From Verrucomicrobiales bacterium (GTDB lineage Bacteria > Verrucomicrobiota > Verrucomicrobiia > Verrucomicrobiales > DEV007): a stretch of 64,000 nucleotides of DNA. Position 1 is the stretch's first letter, and every line of letters begins with the position of its first letter. A model generated the notes under the pieces. The model ran no database searches. It was not told where the DNA came from and was given only the letters and a program-made list of their open reading frames with translations. Location: contig JARGNI010000006.1 of assembly GCA_029213195.1 (NCBI GenBank), positions 124,001 through 188,000 on the forward strand. Direction: 5' to 3'. A program made the position numbers and the translations under genes. Shown piece by piece: positions 1 to 9,207 of the stretch.

Positions 1-1026
1 ACCAGTCTCCGTGTCGGTGGAATCGATTTCGCGATTCTCGAAGATCGGAAGTTCAAGACGGGACCCGAGGGAAAGATTCCGAAGATGGGCCCGCGTCCCG
101 ACCACATCAATGATCCGTCCTACGACCGAAGTGCGGTCGATCTTCCCGGACTCGTTCTCCTTGGGGACCGTCAACTCAAGTTCCTCGATGAGTGGGGCCA
201 GGACTGGACCGGAGCTGAGATGAAGGCTGTTCTTTCCCAGACCGCGTTCTGCGGAGCGGTCCATATGCATGGCGGCCGCGAAAACCGATTGCTCGCTGAT
301 CTCGATAGCAACGCGTGGCCCCAGACCGGACGCAACAAGGCACTCCGTGCGATCCGCCGGGCCTGGGCGACTCATCTCTGTGGAGACCAGCACCTCGCCG
401 TTACCGTGCAACATGGGATCGATGCCCATCGCGACGGTCCCTTTGCCTTCACCAATCCTGCGATCGTGAATACCATCTACGGACGCTGGTGGCATCCCGA
501 AAACGAGAAAGCAGGACCCAATCCAGTTCCGAACAGTCCCCTTCCCTGGACGGGAGACTTCGAAGACGGACTCGGAAATAAGATCACCATGCTCGCGTAT
601 GCCAACCCCGAGGATCGGACTGATGAGAAGAAGCGCTCCGATGGCTTCGGCGTCGCCCGCTACAACAAGAAAGATCGCACCATCACTTTCGAGTGCTGGG
701 ATCGCTACGCCGATGTTTCCTCAGGAGAAGGGCAATTCCCCGGTTGGCCGATCACGGTCAAGATGGAGGAAAACGACGGTCGCGAAAAGACCCATTCTCT
801 CCCCACCCTTCAGTTCTCGAAGCCCAACCCGGTCGTCCAGGTCATTCACGACGAGAGTGGAGAGATTCTCTACACGATTCGCGTGAAGGGAGATTCCTTC
901 CAGCCCGCCGTCTACGCCGGCGGCACCTACACGGTGAAGACGGGAGCCGATAAGCCGGAGACCGTTGTCCTCGACAAGATCGAGGCCAGTGAAGGGAAGA
1001 CAGACAAGACGCACGAAGTCGAGTAA
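1..1026 (+). CDS. PhoD-like phosphatase/metallophosphoesterase, C-terminal part (5' end outside window)
   Basis: The frame is open from the first base, so only about 341 C-terminal residues are seen and the start lies upstream of the window. The text fits PhoD-like alkaline phosphatases and phosphodiesterases, which are usually exported. Recognisable pieces are the strand FAILEDRKFKTGP near the beginning, the LGDRQLKFLDEW helix, and a GDQH motif (about bases 382-393) like the metal-binding motif these enzymes carry before their last catalytic segment. The C-terminal 100 residues form a beta-rich extension (FECWDRYADV, then GDSFQPAVYAGGTYTVKTG) of the sort seen in planctomycete and verrucomicrobial members. 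Substrate cannot be told. The family call is fairly firm; the catalytic N-terminal half is not visible. Confidence 0.75.
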   Translation, partial: TSLRVGGIDFAILEDRKFKTGPEGKIPKMGPRPDHINDPSYDRSAVDLPGLVLLGDRQLKFLDEWGQDWTGAEMKAVLSQTAFCGAVHMHGGRENRLLADLDSNAWPQTGRNKALRAIRRAWATHLCGDQHLAVTVQHGIDAHRDGPFAFTNPAIVNTIYGRWWHPENEKAGPNPVPNSPLPWTGDFEDGLGNKITMLAYANPEDRTDEKKRSDGFGVARYNKKDRTITFECWDRYADVSSGEGQFPGWPITVKMEENDGREKTHSLPTLQFSKPNPVVQVIHDESGEILYTIRVKGDSFQPAVYAGGTYTVKTGADKPETVVLDKIEASEGKTDKTHEVE

Positions 1027-1073
1027 TCGAGAGCAACGAAAGACGGAGCAAGGCGCGGTTTTTTCTAAGGATT

Positions 1074-1089
1074 GAACCGCGCGCGGTTC
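1074..1089. promoter_or_regulatory. 16-bp perfect palindrome upstream of the small secreted protein gene
   Basis: GAACCGCG followed directly by CGCGGTTC forms a perfect inverted repeat ending 8 bases before the ATG at 1098, with another GCGCGGTT copy about 20 bases upstream (1053-1060). It could be an operator or part of a leader hairpin. No T-run follows, so it is not a standard terminator. Function is a guess. Confidence 0.25.
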
Positions 1090-1097
1090 TCTTGGGT

Positions 1098-1541
1098 ATG
1101 ACTCTCTCGAGATATGCTGCTGGAGCTTCTTTCGCTCTTCTTCTGCTCACTTTTCCTGAATTCATCGAGGCGGCCATCGCTCCCCTCAGCCCAGAGGAGA
1201 AGCAAGAGAGGTCCAGCCATATCGTAACTGGAAAAGTTCTGGAGATCACTTCCTCGGTGGGAAAATCGAAGGTGGAAAAGTCCTTCGGAATTCATCGGGA
1301 CAGGAAATACAAAATCACGGTTCTCGTCGAAACGGTGGAGAAAGGAACCGGGGTCACGAAAGGCGACAAGATCCTCGTCCTCGCCTGGCAGCCGTCGATG
1401 CGAGTCCCGCCATTGCCGGGACCGCAGGGTCATGAAGGCATTCCGAAGGAGGGAGATCGGCTGACCCTTTTCCTCAAGAAACTCGAGAAGCAGGGAGCCT
1501 TTGCACCGCTGCTTCCGAACGGAATCGAAACCAGGGAATAA
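1098..1541 (+). CDS. small secreted protein of unknown function
   Basis: This 147-residue protein starts at an ATG; a TTG two codons upstream is possible but gives a worse signal peptide. Residues 1-26 are a signal peptide (a hydrophobic run of LLLL type, then EAAIA), so the product is exported. The mature part is a compact beta-rich domain with the segments HIVTGKVLEI, YKITVLVETVEKG and GDKILVLAW, ending in a conserved-looking PPLPGPQGHEGIPKEGDRLT stretch. That pattern recalls small secreted proteins of unassigned function in planctomycetes and verrucomicrobia. No catalytic motif is seen. It follows the phosphatase by 71 bases and may be co-transcribed with it. Confidence 0.65.
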   Translation: MTLSRYAAGASFALLLLTFPEFIEAAIAPLSPEEKQERSSHIVTGKVLEITSSVGKSKVEKSFGIHRDRKYKITVLVETVEKGTGVTKGDKILVLAWQPSMRVPPLPGPQGHEGIPKEGDRLTLFLKKLEKQGAFAPLLPNGIETRE

Positions 1542-1619
1542 CCTCTTTTCATTTCTTCCCCCCCGAAACGGGAAGAGTGGGAAGCCATTTCCTATCGAGA
1601 AGGAATTCGCTGCGCCGGA

Positions 1620-2258
1620 TCAAGCCCAGTCCTGCCAGGTATTCCACGTGCGATAACCGACGCTCGCGAAACAGAGCAAAGCGGTGAGGATGCAAATGAT
1701 GGGACCGAGTTTTGGGCTCTTGATGATCGAAGGAAAAAATCCGGTGACTGTTGTGACGCTGCAGAAACCGAGGGCGGTTCCGATGAAAACGACACCAGTC
1801 GCGGTCAGCGCATGGGCCAGTCCATTCAGACCGAGTGCGCCTCCGACCATGGCGTAGCCGATCGTGTCCGGGCCGGGAATGAATCCGATGGCCGCTCCAG
1901 CAAGAAACGGGCGCTTGAAGTCGAGTATCTTTTTCTTCGTGCCGTCTTCGTCCTGATGGCAATGGAAGGCTTCGAAGACGAGGAAGATTCCGAGGATTGC
2001 GAGAATCGGAATATCGAGATTGGTGAGGTAGAATTTTCCGCTCGGCCACGCAGCCGTCAGCATTCTTAAGAAAAACTGGCCAACTCCGAGAGCCATCGCA
2101 TCCAGCAATCCGTGGGCGATCGCCATACCAAAGGTGAATTTCCAAGCATTCCGGCGCGTCATGCTCCCTGTCGCGAGGAGTAGCGGAGTCGGATGACCGG
2201 GAAAGAACACGTGAGCGAACGAGAATCCGATGAGGAAGACAATTTGTTCCAGTGACAT
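1620..2258 (-). CDS. NicO/RcnA-like metal transporter membrane protein
   Basis: A 212-residue, about six-helix inner-membrane protein. The N-terminal helix carries SFAHVFFPGHPTPLLLATG and the third region GMAIAHGLLDAMALG, an H-x3-D arrangement like that of NicO/RcnA-type nickel and cobalt transporters. A cytoplasmic loop around residues 95-115 is rich in His, Cys, Glu and Asp (FEAFHCHQDED), plausible for metal binding. A second half repeats the theme with GAAIGFIPGPDTIGYAMVGGA, which suggests an internal duplication like that in LysE/NicO-superfamily exporters. It is transcribed alone from its own AT-rich promoter. Alternatives are a TauE/SafE-like or cytochrome-biogenesis-like transporter; the exact substrate is unknown. 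Confidence 0.55.
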   Translation of the reverse strand: MSLEQIVFLIGFSFAHVFFPGHPTPLLLATGSMTRRNAWKFTFGMAIAHGLLDAMALGVGQFFLRMLTAAWPSGKFYLTNLDIPILAILGIFLVFEAFHCHQDEDGTKKKILDFKRPFLAGAAIGFIPGPDTIGYAMVGGALGLNGLAHALTATGVVFIGTALGFCSVTTVTGFFPSIIKSPKLGPIICILTALLCFASVGYRTWNTWQDWA

Positions 2259-2326
2259 GAAGTGAAAGACGGGTTAGAGGGAATATATTAAGACATATTT
2301 AATAAACATAAAGAATTTTTATAATT

Positions 2327-2354
2327 ATCATATATTTTTCTCTTGGTCTGGCAA
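2327..2354 (-). promoter_or_regulatory. sigma-70-like promoter of the NicO-like gene
   Basis: On the minus strand TTGCCA (-35) is followed after 16 bases by TATGAT (-10). It lies in a strikingly AT-rich stretch about 70 bases before the start codon. The -10 matches five of six consensus positions. Confidence 0.45.
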
Positions 2355-2456
2355 GTTTGAAATAGGGGCTTTGCTCACGGGAATCGAAGCCAGGATGGGT
2401 TCTGCCAGTGAGACACTACCCCTCTCCGAAGTGATCGGCGGACATCGTCGCACGAT

Positions 2457-5099
2457 TCAATCCCACCTCCTCAACCACAATCCCAACCAGAGTGGGACCG
2501 AGGCGAATCCAAAGATCACTCCCCAATCTACCGACGATGGTTCACGGAGACTGAGGACATCGGCAAGAAGCGGGTGATAGCAGGCCATCGCGAGAAGGAT
2601 GATACAAACTCCGTGGGCCGCCCAGACCATCGGATTGCGGACAATCACGCTGGCAAAATAAGGCTCGTCCCGTTCCGCCATGTTGAAAACGTGAACCAAT
2701 TGCGCGATGGCAAGAGTGAAGAAAGAAATCGTGACCGCCTCCTCCGAAGTGTTTTCCAGTCGGACGATGGCAAACACATAAGCACCCAGCGTTGCTGCGG
2801 CGATCACCAACGCATGTCGGAGGATCCGCGCCCAGTCCCTCCAGCGCAGGACAGGCTCATGTTTTCCTCGTGGCGGATGCGAAAGCACATTGCCCTGGGA
2901 ATGAGTGACCCCGAGTGCCAGAGCAGGAAAAACGTCGGTCACGAGATTGAGGAAAAGAATCTGGAGAGGCAGGATCGGAAGCTGCGAAGCGACCAGCATC
3001 GCCAACCCCACCACGAAGATCTCGCTGAGGTTGCACGAAATCAGGTAGGTCACGAACTTCCGGATGTTCGAGAAGATCGTTCGCCCCTGCCTGATCGCCG
3101 CCACGATGCTGGGGAATGCATCATCTCGCAGGACCATAGCCGCGGCCTCCCGCGCTACTTCTGTTCCCCGCAATCCCATCGCGATCCCGATGTCGGCCTG
3201 CTTCAGGGCGGGGGCATCGTTGACCCCATCGCCCGTCATTGCCACGACCTGCCCTTCCTCCTGGTAGAGTTGGACCAGTTCAAATTTCTGCGTCGGTGTC
3301 GCCCGGGATATCACATTCGTCCGCAGGATCCGTTTGCGGTCCTCCGGTTGAGACGGATCCAGACTCGCCAACTCGGCACCGCTCATGACCTCTTCCACGT
3401 TCAGTCCGATATCCTCCGCGATCGACTTCGCCGTCTCCGCCTGGTCACCAGTCACCATCACGATGCGGACTCCCGCCTCGATACAGTCCTCGATCGCATC
3501 GGGGACGTCTTTCCGCGGAGGATCCATCATTCCGATCAGTCCGTAGAAGTCCAAATTGGCAAAAGGATCTTCATCAGAATCCTCCATCGATTTTCCGGCC
3601 AGGCCGATGACCCGGAGCCCCTGCGAGGCAAGCGAAGCATTTCGTTTCTCCCAGGTTGAAATCTCCTCGGCCATGTCGGGACAAAGAGGGAAGATCGCTT
3701 CCGGAGCTCCTTTCACCGAAACGACAGTCTCCCCGCCTTTCCGGCACAGCGTCGCCATACGACGGGAAACGGAGTCAAAGGGAACTTCCCCGATGCGTTC
3801 CACCTCTTCAATCCACTCCGCGAGATCGAGACCTGCTTCCTGCGCCCCTTCCAATAGAGATACCTCGAGTGGATCCCCGGCCGCCGCGCTGTCTTCCGCC
3901 GCCAGCTGAGCATTGTTGCATAAGCATCCCGCTCCCAGCAATCGGCAGGCCCCCTCCTCCGCGGAGAGGTTCGGTTTCATTTCCTTCTCGCGTTCCTCAT
4001 CCGCCATCCACAGGACCGAAACTTTCATCCGGTTCTCGGTCAGGGTTCCCGTCTTGTCAGTACAGATCACACCGGTCGATCCGAGAGTTTCGACGGCGGA
4101 AAGTCGATTGATGAGCGCATTCCGTTCCGCCATGCGCCAAAGTCCCCGCGCCAGAGCGATCGTTGCGACCACGGGCAACCCTTCCGGAATCGCAGCCACG
4201 GCAAGAGCAATCGCCGTCTGGATCATCAGGGAAACATCCCGTCCCATCAGGATCCCGACAGCGGCAATGACGAGGGTGAGAATGACAACTACCCGAATCA
4301 GCCGATAGCCGAGCCGGTCGAGCTGCTTCTCCAGCGGAGTCGAGGTTCGCTTGGCCCGACTTACCAACTCGGAAATTCGACCCAGTTCGCTGTCGGTGCC
4401 GGTCGCCGTGACGAGGCCTGTGCCAGTCCCCTCCGTGATCCGAGCTCCCCGAAAAAGCATCGATTTTCTCACGGCCAAGTCGGAGTCTTCCGCGACAGCG
4501 TCGGTCTGCTTGCGAATCGGAAGCGATTCGCCAGTCAGGGAACTCTCATCGGATTGCAGGAGATTGGCGGACAAAATCCGAAGATCAGCCGGAACGATAT
4601 CTCCTGCCTCCAATAGGACAAGGTCGCCCGGGACAAGATCCTCGGCCGCGATAACCCGCACCGTTCCCCGACGGACCCGAACCATGGTGCGGGAAAGCTT
4701 TTTCAGCGCATCCATCGAGCGGGTCGCTTTCCACTCGGTGGCGAATCCAATCAAGGCATTGATGACTACCACTGCGAGCACGGCGATCGCTTCGACAACG
4801 TCCCCAATCGCCGCGGATACGATTGCCGCAGTTACAAGCAACACCACGATCAAGCTGCGAAACTGGCCAAAGAACAGTACCCAGAGGCTGACCGGAGGGG
4901 TCGCAGCAATCCTGTTGGAACCAAACTGCAGGAGTCGCTTCTCTCCCTCCGCAGATGTGATCCCATCCGCAGAAGAAGCGAGCGATTCGACGACTGAATC
5001 CACCGAATCGGACCAGGGTGTTTTCGGCAGGGACAGGCTCGAATCTACCGCTGCCTGGAAATGAGACCTACGCGTTTTCATTGTCATCGACAATTTCAC
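2457..5099 (-). CDS. P-type ATPase, calcium-transporting (P2A/SERCA-like)
   Basis: An 880-residue cation pump that hydrolyses ATP to move a cation across the inner membrane. Full family architecture is visible: actuator-domain TGES loop, phosphorylation motif DKTGTLTEN with the acceptor aspartate near residue 348, MVTGDQAETAKSIA in the P domain and the hinge GDGVNDAPALKQADIG. The M4 motif PEGLP and M6 motif NLVTDVFPALALG match calcium-type pumps rather than heavy-metal or potassium pumps. Length is normal. The 5' end is uncertain: GTG at 5099 overlaps the upstream protease gene by 32 bases, while ATG codons at 5087 and 5081 would shorten it by four or six residues. The overlap suggests co-transcription and translational coupling with the M50 protease. 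Confidence 0.9.
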   Translation of the reverse strand: MKLSMTMKTRRSHFQAAVDSSLSLPKTPWSDSVDSVVESLASSADGITSAEGEKRLLQFGSNRIAATPPVSLWVLFFGQFRSLIVVLLVTAAIVSAAIGDVVEAIAVLAVVVINALIGFATEWKATRSMDALKKLSRTMVRVRRGTVRVIAAEDLVPGDLVLLEAGDIVPADLRILSANLLQSDESSLTGESLPIRKQTDAVAEDSDLAVRKSMLFRGARITEGTGTGLVTATGTDSELGRISELVSRAKRTSTPLEKQLDRLGYRLIRVVVILTLVIAAVGILMGRDVSLMIQTAIALAVAAIPEGLPVVATIALARGLWRMAERNALINRLSAVETLGSTGVICTDKTGTLTENRMKVSVLWMADEEREKEMKPNLSAEEGACRLLGAGCLCNNAQLAAEDSAAAGDPLEVSLLEGAQEAGLDLAEWIEEVERIGEVPFDSVSRRMATLCRKGGETVVSVKGAPEAIFPLCPDMAEEISTWEKRNASLASQGLRVIGLAGKSMEDSDEDPFANLDFYGLIGMMDPPRKDVPDAIEDCIEAGVRIVMVTGDQAETAKSIAEDIGLNVEEVMSGAELASLDPSQPEDRKRILRTNVISRATPTQKFELVQLYQEEGQVVAMTGDGVNDAPALKQADIGIAMGLRGTEVAREAAAMVLRDDAFPSIVAAIRQGRTIFSNIRKFVTYLISCNLSEIFVVGLAMLVASQLPILPLQILFLNLVTDVFPALALGVTHSQGNVLSHPPRGKHEPVLRWRDWARILRHALVIAAATLGAYVFAIVRLENTSEEAVTISFFTLAIAQLVHVFNMAERDEPYFASVIVRNPMVWAAHGVCIILLAMACYHPLLADVLSLREPSSVDWGVIFGFASVPLWLGLWLRRWD

Positions 5100-6204
5100 G
5101 CGTGCCCTTTTGCCGAAGCCATTCCGCCCCTTCGATGGCGGATCTTGTCAGGATGACCTCCGAAAGATTTTCTCGGGTCAACCAGTGAGTCAGTCGTCCC
5201 TTGTCATCCACCACCGCCACAGCGGGGAGCCCCGACTGGGCCAGCTTCTGCCATGCCTCGACCGCGGAAACTTCGCCATCGATTTGAGAGGGAATGGTCT
5301 CGAGAGCATCCGCCACCCGGTGATCCGGACCTTCATCCCGTAGACCGCGAATGATTTCATTTCTTGTCGCAATTCCGATGCATTGCCCCTGTTCGTTTAC
5401 GACCGGAAAATCGGCCTGTGATCCGTTGAGCATGAGATCAACCGCGTACTGAATCGTATCGGTCAGACGGAGAGTGTGGAACTCGCTCATCGCGGCACCC
5501 CGCGCATTCACCCCCTCCAGGATGTGCTCGGTCTCCACCATCGATGCCTCGGACCCTGCAGCGAAGAACACGAAAATCGCAACCAGCAACAAGATGGGCT
5601 GTCCCCAGCTCAGGGCGAGAACCGCGCCAACCACAGCCAACATCTGTCCGAGAAACGCCGCCACCGAAGTGGCCTTTTCCCGGGACACCACAAAGCTGAG
5701 CAGGGCACGAAAGGCCCGGCCTCCATCCATTGGAAAAGCCGGAATCATATTGAACAAAACAAGGATCACATTCACCCAGATCAGACCGTCCAGCAGGCTG
5801 CCGCCGCCCGGGATTCCGCCGGCGTCACTCCACTCCGGAACTCCCTTGCGGACCAGGATCAAAACCCCGGCGATGAGCACATTGACCATCGGCCCGGCTA
5901 CCGCCACCACCAGTTCATGAAGAGGCTGCTTCGGAATCCGACTCATACTCGCCACCCCGCCGAAGGGAAGCAGCGTGATCTTCGGCGTAGTGATGCCATA
6001 GCGGAGTGCCGCGAAGACATGGCCAAACTCGTGCAGCAGCACACACAGAAAAACCAGCAGGAGAAAAAGGATCCCGGTCAGACCGGCACTCGCACCCGAG
6101 TTCGCCGCCGTCGCGATTCCGATCCAAGCCAGCAGGAGGAGAAAGGTGAAGTGAATCCGGACTTCCGTTCCGGCGATTCTCGCAATTTTGAAGGACCAGG
6201 CCAT
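5068..6204 (-). CDS. site-2 protease family (M50) intramembrane zinc protease with CBS pair
   Basis: A 378-residue membrane metalloprotease of the SpoIVFB/Rip type that cleaves substrates within the membrane. The zinc site is intact: H58-E59-F-G-H62 in the second helix and the third ligand in NMIPAFPMDGGR (D160). About five membrane segments occupy residues 1-220. Two CBS repeats follow, at about 235-290 and 300-360, which typically sense adenine nucleotides. Cytosolic CBS domains in this family gate proteolysis by energy state (known of the family). Its 3' end overlaps the start of the calcium-type ATPase, which hints that the two are made together. The substrate, often an anti-sigma factor or a membrane regulator, cannot be seen here. 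Confidence 0.88.
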   Translation of the reverse strand: MAWSFKIARIAGTEVRIHFTFLLLLAWIGIATAANSGASAGLTGILFLLLVFLCVLLHEFGHVFAALRYGITTPKITLLPFGGVASMSRIPKQPLHELVVAVAGPMVNVLIAGVLILVRKGVPEWSDAGGIPGGGSLLDGLIWVNVILVLFNMIPAFPMDGGRAFRALLSFVVSREKATSVAAFLGQMLAVVGAVLALSWGQPILLLVAIFVFFAAGSEASMVETEHILEGVNARGAAMSEFHTLRLTDTIQYAVDLMLNGSQADFPVVNEQGQCIGIATRNEIIRGLRDEGPDHRVADALETIPSQIDGEVSAVEAWQKLAQSGLPAVAVVDDKGRLTHWLTRENLSEVILTRSAIEGAEWLRQKGTREIVDDNENA

Positions 6205-6413
6205 GTTCGATTCCAGTTCCGGAAGCGGGGCCCCGGCGATAATCTGAATCTACCGAAAACCTCCAGGCTCCACTCGCCATGTTTTGCGCTTCCCCGAGCG
6301 TGGTTTGATCCGATTCTGGCCCTTCGGTCCTGTTCGCTGATCTCAAATCGTGCTGACGTTCGGACAAGAACAGGCAAGCCGCTGACCGCCTTTTCCTGCA
6401 AGATTGGATCGTC

Positions 6414-6875
6414 ATGAAAACTCCGGCCCTCTACGCAATCGTCAACGGAACCTCTCTTCGCGCCTTCCTCCATCGCGGAAACGATGAAGAAAGTGCCCTG
6501 CCCTCCCATCTGACCGAGCTGCCGCTCGATCCGGAGCGAGCCAACCCAAAGGGAAATCTCCAGGAAGACACCGACCGGCCCGGTCGCTTCGACACCAACC
6601 AGGTCGCCGGCGAGCGAGGCAACCTTGTCAGCGGGGAACAACACTCACTCTCAAGGGAGCATCGGAAACGACAGGCGACTGCCCTGGCAGGTGCGATCGA
6701 CGAAGTCTATGCGGAGGTGGGAGCCTCGTCCCTTATCCTCGTCGTGCCGGCGCAGTGGAAGAAAGAAATTCTGTCCCAACTCGGCAATACCGCTTCTGAT
6801 CAGCTCCGCGATTCGATCGAAGGAGACTGGACCGGCCTGTCTCTTGCAGAAGTGGCGAAACGCATTCTCGGATAG
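6414..6875 (+). CDS. host attachment protein family (baeRF-like)
   Basis: This 153-residue protein fits the family annotated as 'required for attachment to host cells', whose fold is related to bacterial release-factor-like (baeRF) proteins. Supporting features are the N-terminal strand ALYAIVNGTSLRAFLHR, the middle TDRPGRF segment, a helix preceding SSLILVVPAQWKKEIL, and a C-terminal SLAEVAKRIL helix. No signal peptide is seen, so it is probably cytosolic despite the family name. It is transcribed divergently from the M50/ATPase pair across a 209-base gap. The biological role of such proteins outside agrobacteria is unclear. Confidence 0.6.
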   Translation: MKTPALYAIVNGTSLRAFLHRGNDEESALPSHLTELPLDPERANPKGNLQEDTDRPGRFDTNQVAGERGNLVSGEQHSLSREHRKRQATALAGAIDEVYAEVGASSLILVVPAQWKKEILSQLGNTASDQLRDSIEGDWTGLSLAEVAKRILG

Positions 6876-7026
6876 CATTCAGACTCCCGCACCTTCACAC
6901 GCTGCACAGCTTGGTTCGGAGTTGGGGCGGAGACAAAACAACCGGAACGGCGCCGATTCGGCCATGGTAGTTCAGGCGGAAACCCAAAACGCTTCGCAGG
7001 AAAAACCCGCGCGATCGGCAATGAAT

Positions 7027-7740
7027 CTAGCTCCCGTCCAATTTCTTTCCCTCACGAATTCGTTCGTGAGCGTCGACCCATTCACGGGCGAAATCACGCT
7101 TGAAGGCGAGATGGACCAGGATCATCGCGATGATCGAGAGGAGCGATCCCAGCATCGCCCCGAACGAATCAGCCTGTCCATCCCAGATATCACCCTGCGA
7201 ACCTAGAAAGTCCATTCCCTGGTCACTCCCGAGAACCTTTACTGCCGCCCACTCGAGGAGCTCGTAGAGTAACGAGGTCGCGAGAATGAAACTCAGGGGA
7301 ACAAGATAACTCCAGACCACCCAGCGTATCCTGGCGAAATGGAGGAAAGCCTCCCGATATGGTCGTGTCATCAGTAACCCGTAGAGAAAGTGGACAAGTC
7401 GATCGTAGTGATTTCGGTCCCAGCCAAACCAGGAATTCAGGGAGCTTCCCGTGAGGTTCTCCATCCAGTCATCATACGGAACCAGCGAATAGGTGTAGTG
7501 CGCCCCAATTCCGTGAAACACGAGAAAGATCGCCATGAGAACATAGGAAACCTCGGAGAAAACATACCATCGCCATGAAATCACGAGGACGACAAGTCCT
7601 GCAGCGACGACGATATTCTCAAGCCCCCAGTCGATTCGCGAATTGGGACGAATCGCAAGAAGGATCCACAGGAGGACATAGATTCCACAGGTCCAGCAGA
7701 GGCAACGCCGATGAAATCGAGAGCGAGGGAATGGATCCAT
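7027..7740 (-). CDS. DUF2238 (YjdF-like) membrane protein
   Basis: A 237-residue integral membrane protein with about six helices. It matches the DUF2238/YjdF family through NHYDRLVHFLYGLL in the middle, the helix YLVPLSFILATSLLYELLEW, and the near-C-terminal GSQGDIWDGQADSFGAMLG, where acidic and polar residues are conserved in the family. The biochemical role of the family is not established. It stands alone: the upstream gene is divergent (desaturase) and the downstream gene is convergent. An N-terminal Arg-rich stretch (PRSRFHRRC) precedes the first membrane helix. Confidence 0.8.
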   Translation of the reverse strand: MDPFPRSRFHRRCLCWTCGIYVLLWILLAIRPNSRIDWGLENIVVAAGLVVLVISWRWYVFSEVSYVLMAIFLVFHGIGAHYTYSLVPYDDWMENLTGSSLNSWFGWDRNHYDRLVHFLYGLLMTRPYREAFLHFARIRWVVWSYLVPLSFILATSLLYELLEWAAVKVLGSDQGMDFLGSQGDIWDGQADSFGAMLGSLLSIIAMILVHLAFKRDFAREWVDAHERIREGKKLDGS

Positions 7741-8004
7741 TTCGATTCGGTTGGGGTAGCGCTTGGCTGCCGCCTAGCAACTCTCATCACCATCCGCCCG
7801 AAGAAGGAGCCAGGTAAAGACTTTTCCGGCCCCATCCACGGGCTTCGAGAGAACCACGATTCGTTGATAACGATCGCATCCCCTGCCCTTTCCCTTTCCT
7901 CAGAAATCACATTCGAGTGGGCATTTGGGGCACTTGCCCGCATTCTTCAAATTCTTGAAAACTGCCAAAAAGCTTGCTAAGTTCCCCTTGGAAACCGCAG
8001 GGAT

Positions 8005-9072
8005 ATGGCCGATTCAGCGTCTCCAATTCCTTCCCGAAGCGGGAAGCAACTGCTCGAAGCCACGAAACCATTTTCGACGGAGATCGAGGGCCGAAGCTGG
8101 TGGCTGGTCGGTTCGACTCTTACCCTTATGCTTCTCCTTTTGGCAGGTGCGGCACTGGCTCCCGGATGGCCGATCCGACTTTTTCTTTCGGTCCTTGGCG
8201 GGCTGGTCATGGTGAGAGCTTTTATCATGTTTCATGACTTCATGCATGGTGCCCTACTCCGGGGCTCCGCCCTGGGGCGTGTCCTCATGTATGGCGTTGG
8301 CACACTTCTGCTGACACCGCCTCGTTCCTGGCGAGAAAGCCACAATTACCACCACGCCAATGTGGGTAAAATCGCGCCAGAGGGAGAAAGCATCCCCGTA
8401 GTGACCACCGACATCGGGGCCTACCCGATGATGAGCCTGGAGATGTGGGAGAGGGCGACCCGGTCAGAAAGATTTCTCTACCGCGCCCGGCGACATCCGG
8501 TAACCATCTTCTGTGCTTACCTCACGGTGTTCATGGGAGCGCTCTGCTTCGGATCGATTCTTTCCAATCCCCGAAAACACTGGCCGGGCATACTCATCCT
8601 CCTGGCTCACTTTGGGATGCTCGTTGCTCTCTGGATGGCGGGAGGATGGCAGATGATGCTGTTCGCCTATCTTCTCCCACTCTGGATTGCGGCGGCGATG
8701 GGAGCCTACCTTTTTTATGCCCAGCACAGTTTCAGAGGGGCAAAGGTTTACACTCCGGAGGAATGGAATTTTTTCGATGCCGCGCTTGGCACCGCCAGCT
8801 ATTTTCAACTGGGGAAAGTGATGGAATGGTTTACTGGCTCAGTCGGCTACCACCATGTCCACCATCTCAATGCGAAGATTCCGTTCTATCGATTACGCGA
8901 AGCGATGGAGGCAACCCCCGAATTGCAGAATCCCGTGATCACCCGTCTCAGGATACGGGATATCCTCGACTGCTTCCAAGCGAATCTCTGGGATCCCAGG
9001 AAAGGCTGCATGGTGAGCTATGAGGATGCAAAAGGTGGACAAGTGCCTCCATCCCATTCCCCCTCCTCCTGA
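8005..9072 (+). CDS. membrane fatty acid desaturase
   Basis: A 355-residue di-iron membrane desaturase of the fatty-acid-desaturase superfamily. All three histidine boxes are intact: HDFMH at residues 77-81, HNYHH at 113-117, and HHVHH at 283-287. Membrane segments lie near residues 33-75, 90-105, and two or three more between 165 and 250. The enzyme would introduce a double bond into an acyl chain or hydroxylate a carotenoid-like lipid, using oxygen and an electron donor. The box pattern and length resemble omega-6/omega-3-type acyl-lipid desaturases, though substrate and position cannot be assigned. The upstream 264 bases are shared with the divergent DUF2238 gene and must hold its promoter. 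Confidence 0.85.
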   Translation: MADSASPIPSRSGKQLLEATKPFSTEIEGRSWWLVGSTLTLMLLLLAGAALAPGWPIRLFLSVLGGLVMVRAFIMFHDFMHGALLRGSALGRVLMYGVGTLLLTPPRSWRESHNYHHANVGKIAPEGESIPVVTTDIGAYPMMSLEMWERATRSERFLYRARRHPVTIFCAYLTVFMGALCFGSILSNPRKHWPGILILLAHFGMLVALWMAGGWQMMLFAYLLPLWIAAAMGAYLFYAQHSFRGAKVYTPEEWNFFDAALGTASYFQLGKVMEWFTGSVGYHHVHHLNAKIPFYRLREAMEATPELQNPVITRLRIRDILDCFQANLWDPRKGCMVSYEDAKGGQVPPSHSPSS

Positions 9073-9207
9073 CCGGACAGAGAAGATCGAACCAGGCGGC
9101 TCACAAAACCATCACCATAGAAGAGGATGCAGAGAAGGGATCTCCGAAGGTCGGACTTCTCGAAATCTCCCGGAGAAATCGTCTTGGGTAGCGGGTGCCC
9201 CCCCCTA

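Noticed and set aside
2364-2433. tRNA-like stretch on the minus strand (CACTGGCAGAACC and GCTTCGATTCCC)
   Set aside because: It has D-loop-like and T-loop-like words, but the T stem does not pair, there is no room for an anticodon arm and the acceptor stem is absent. At most a degraded tRNA.
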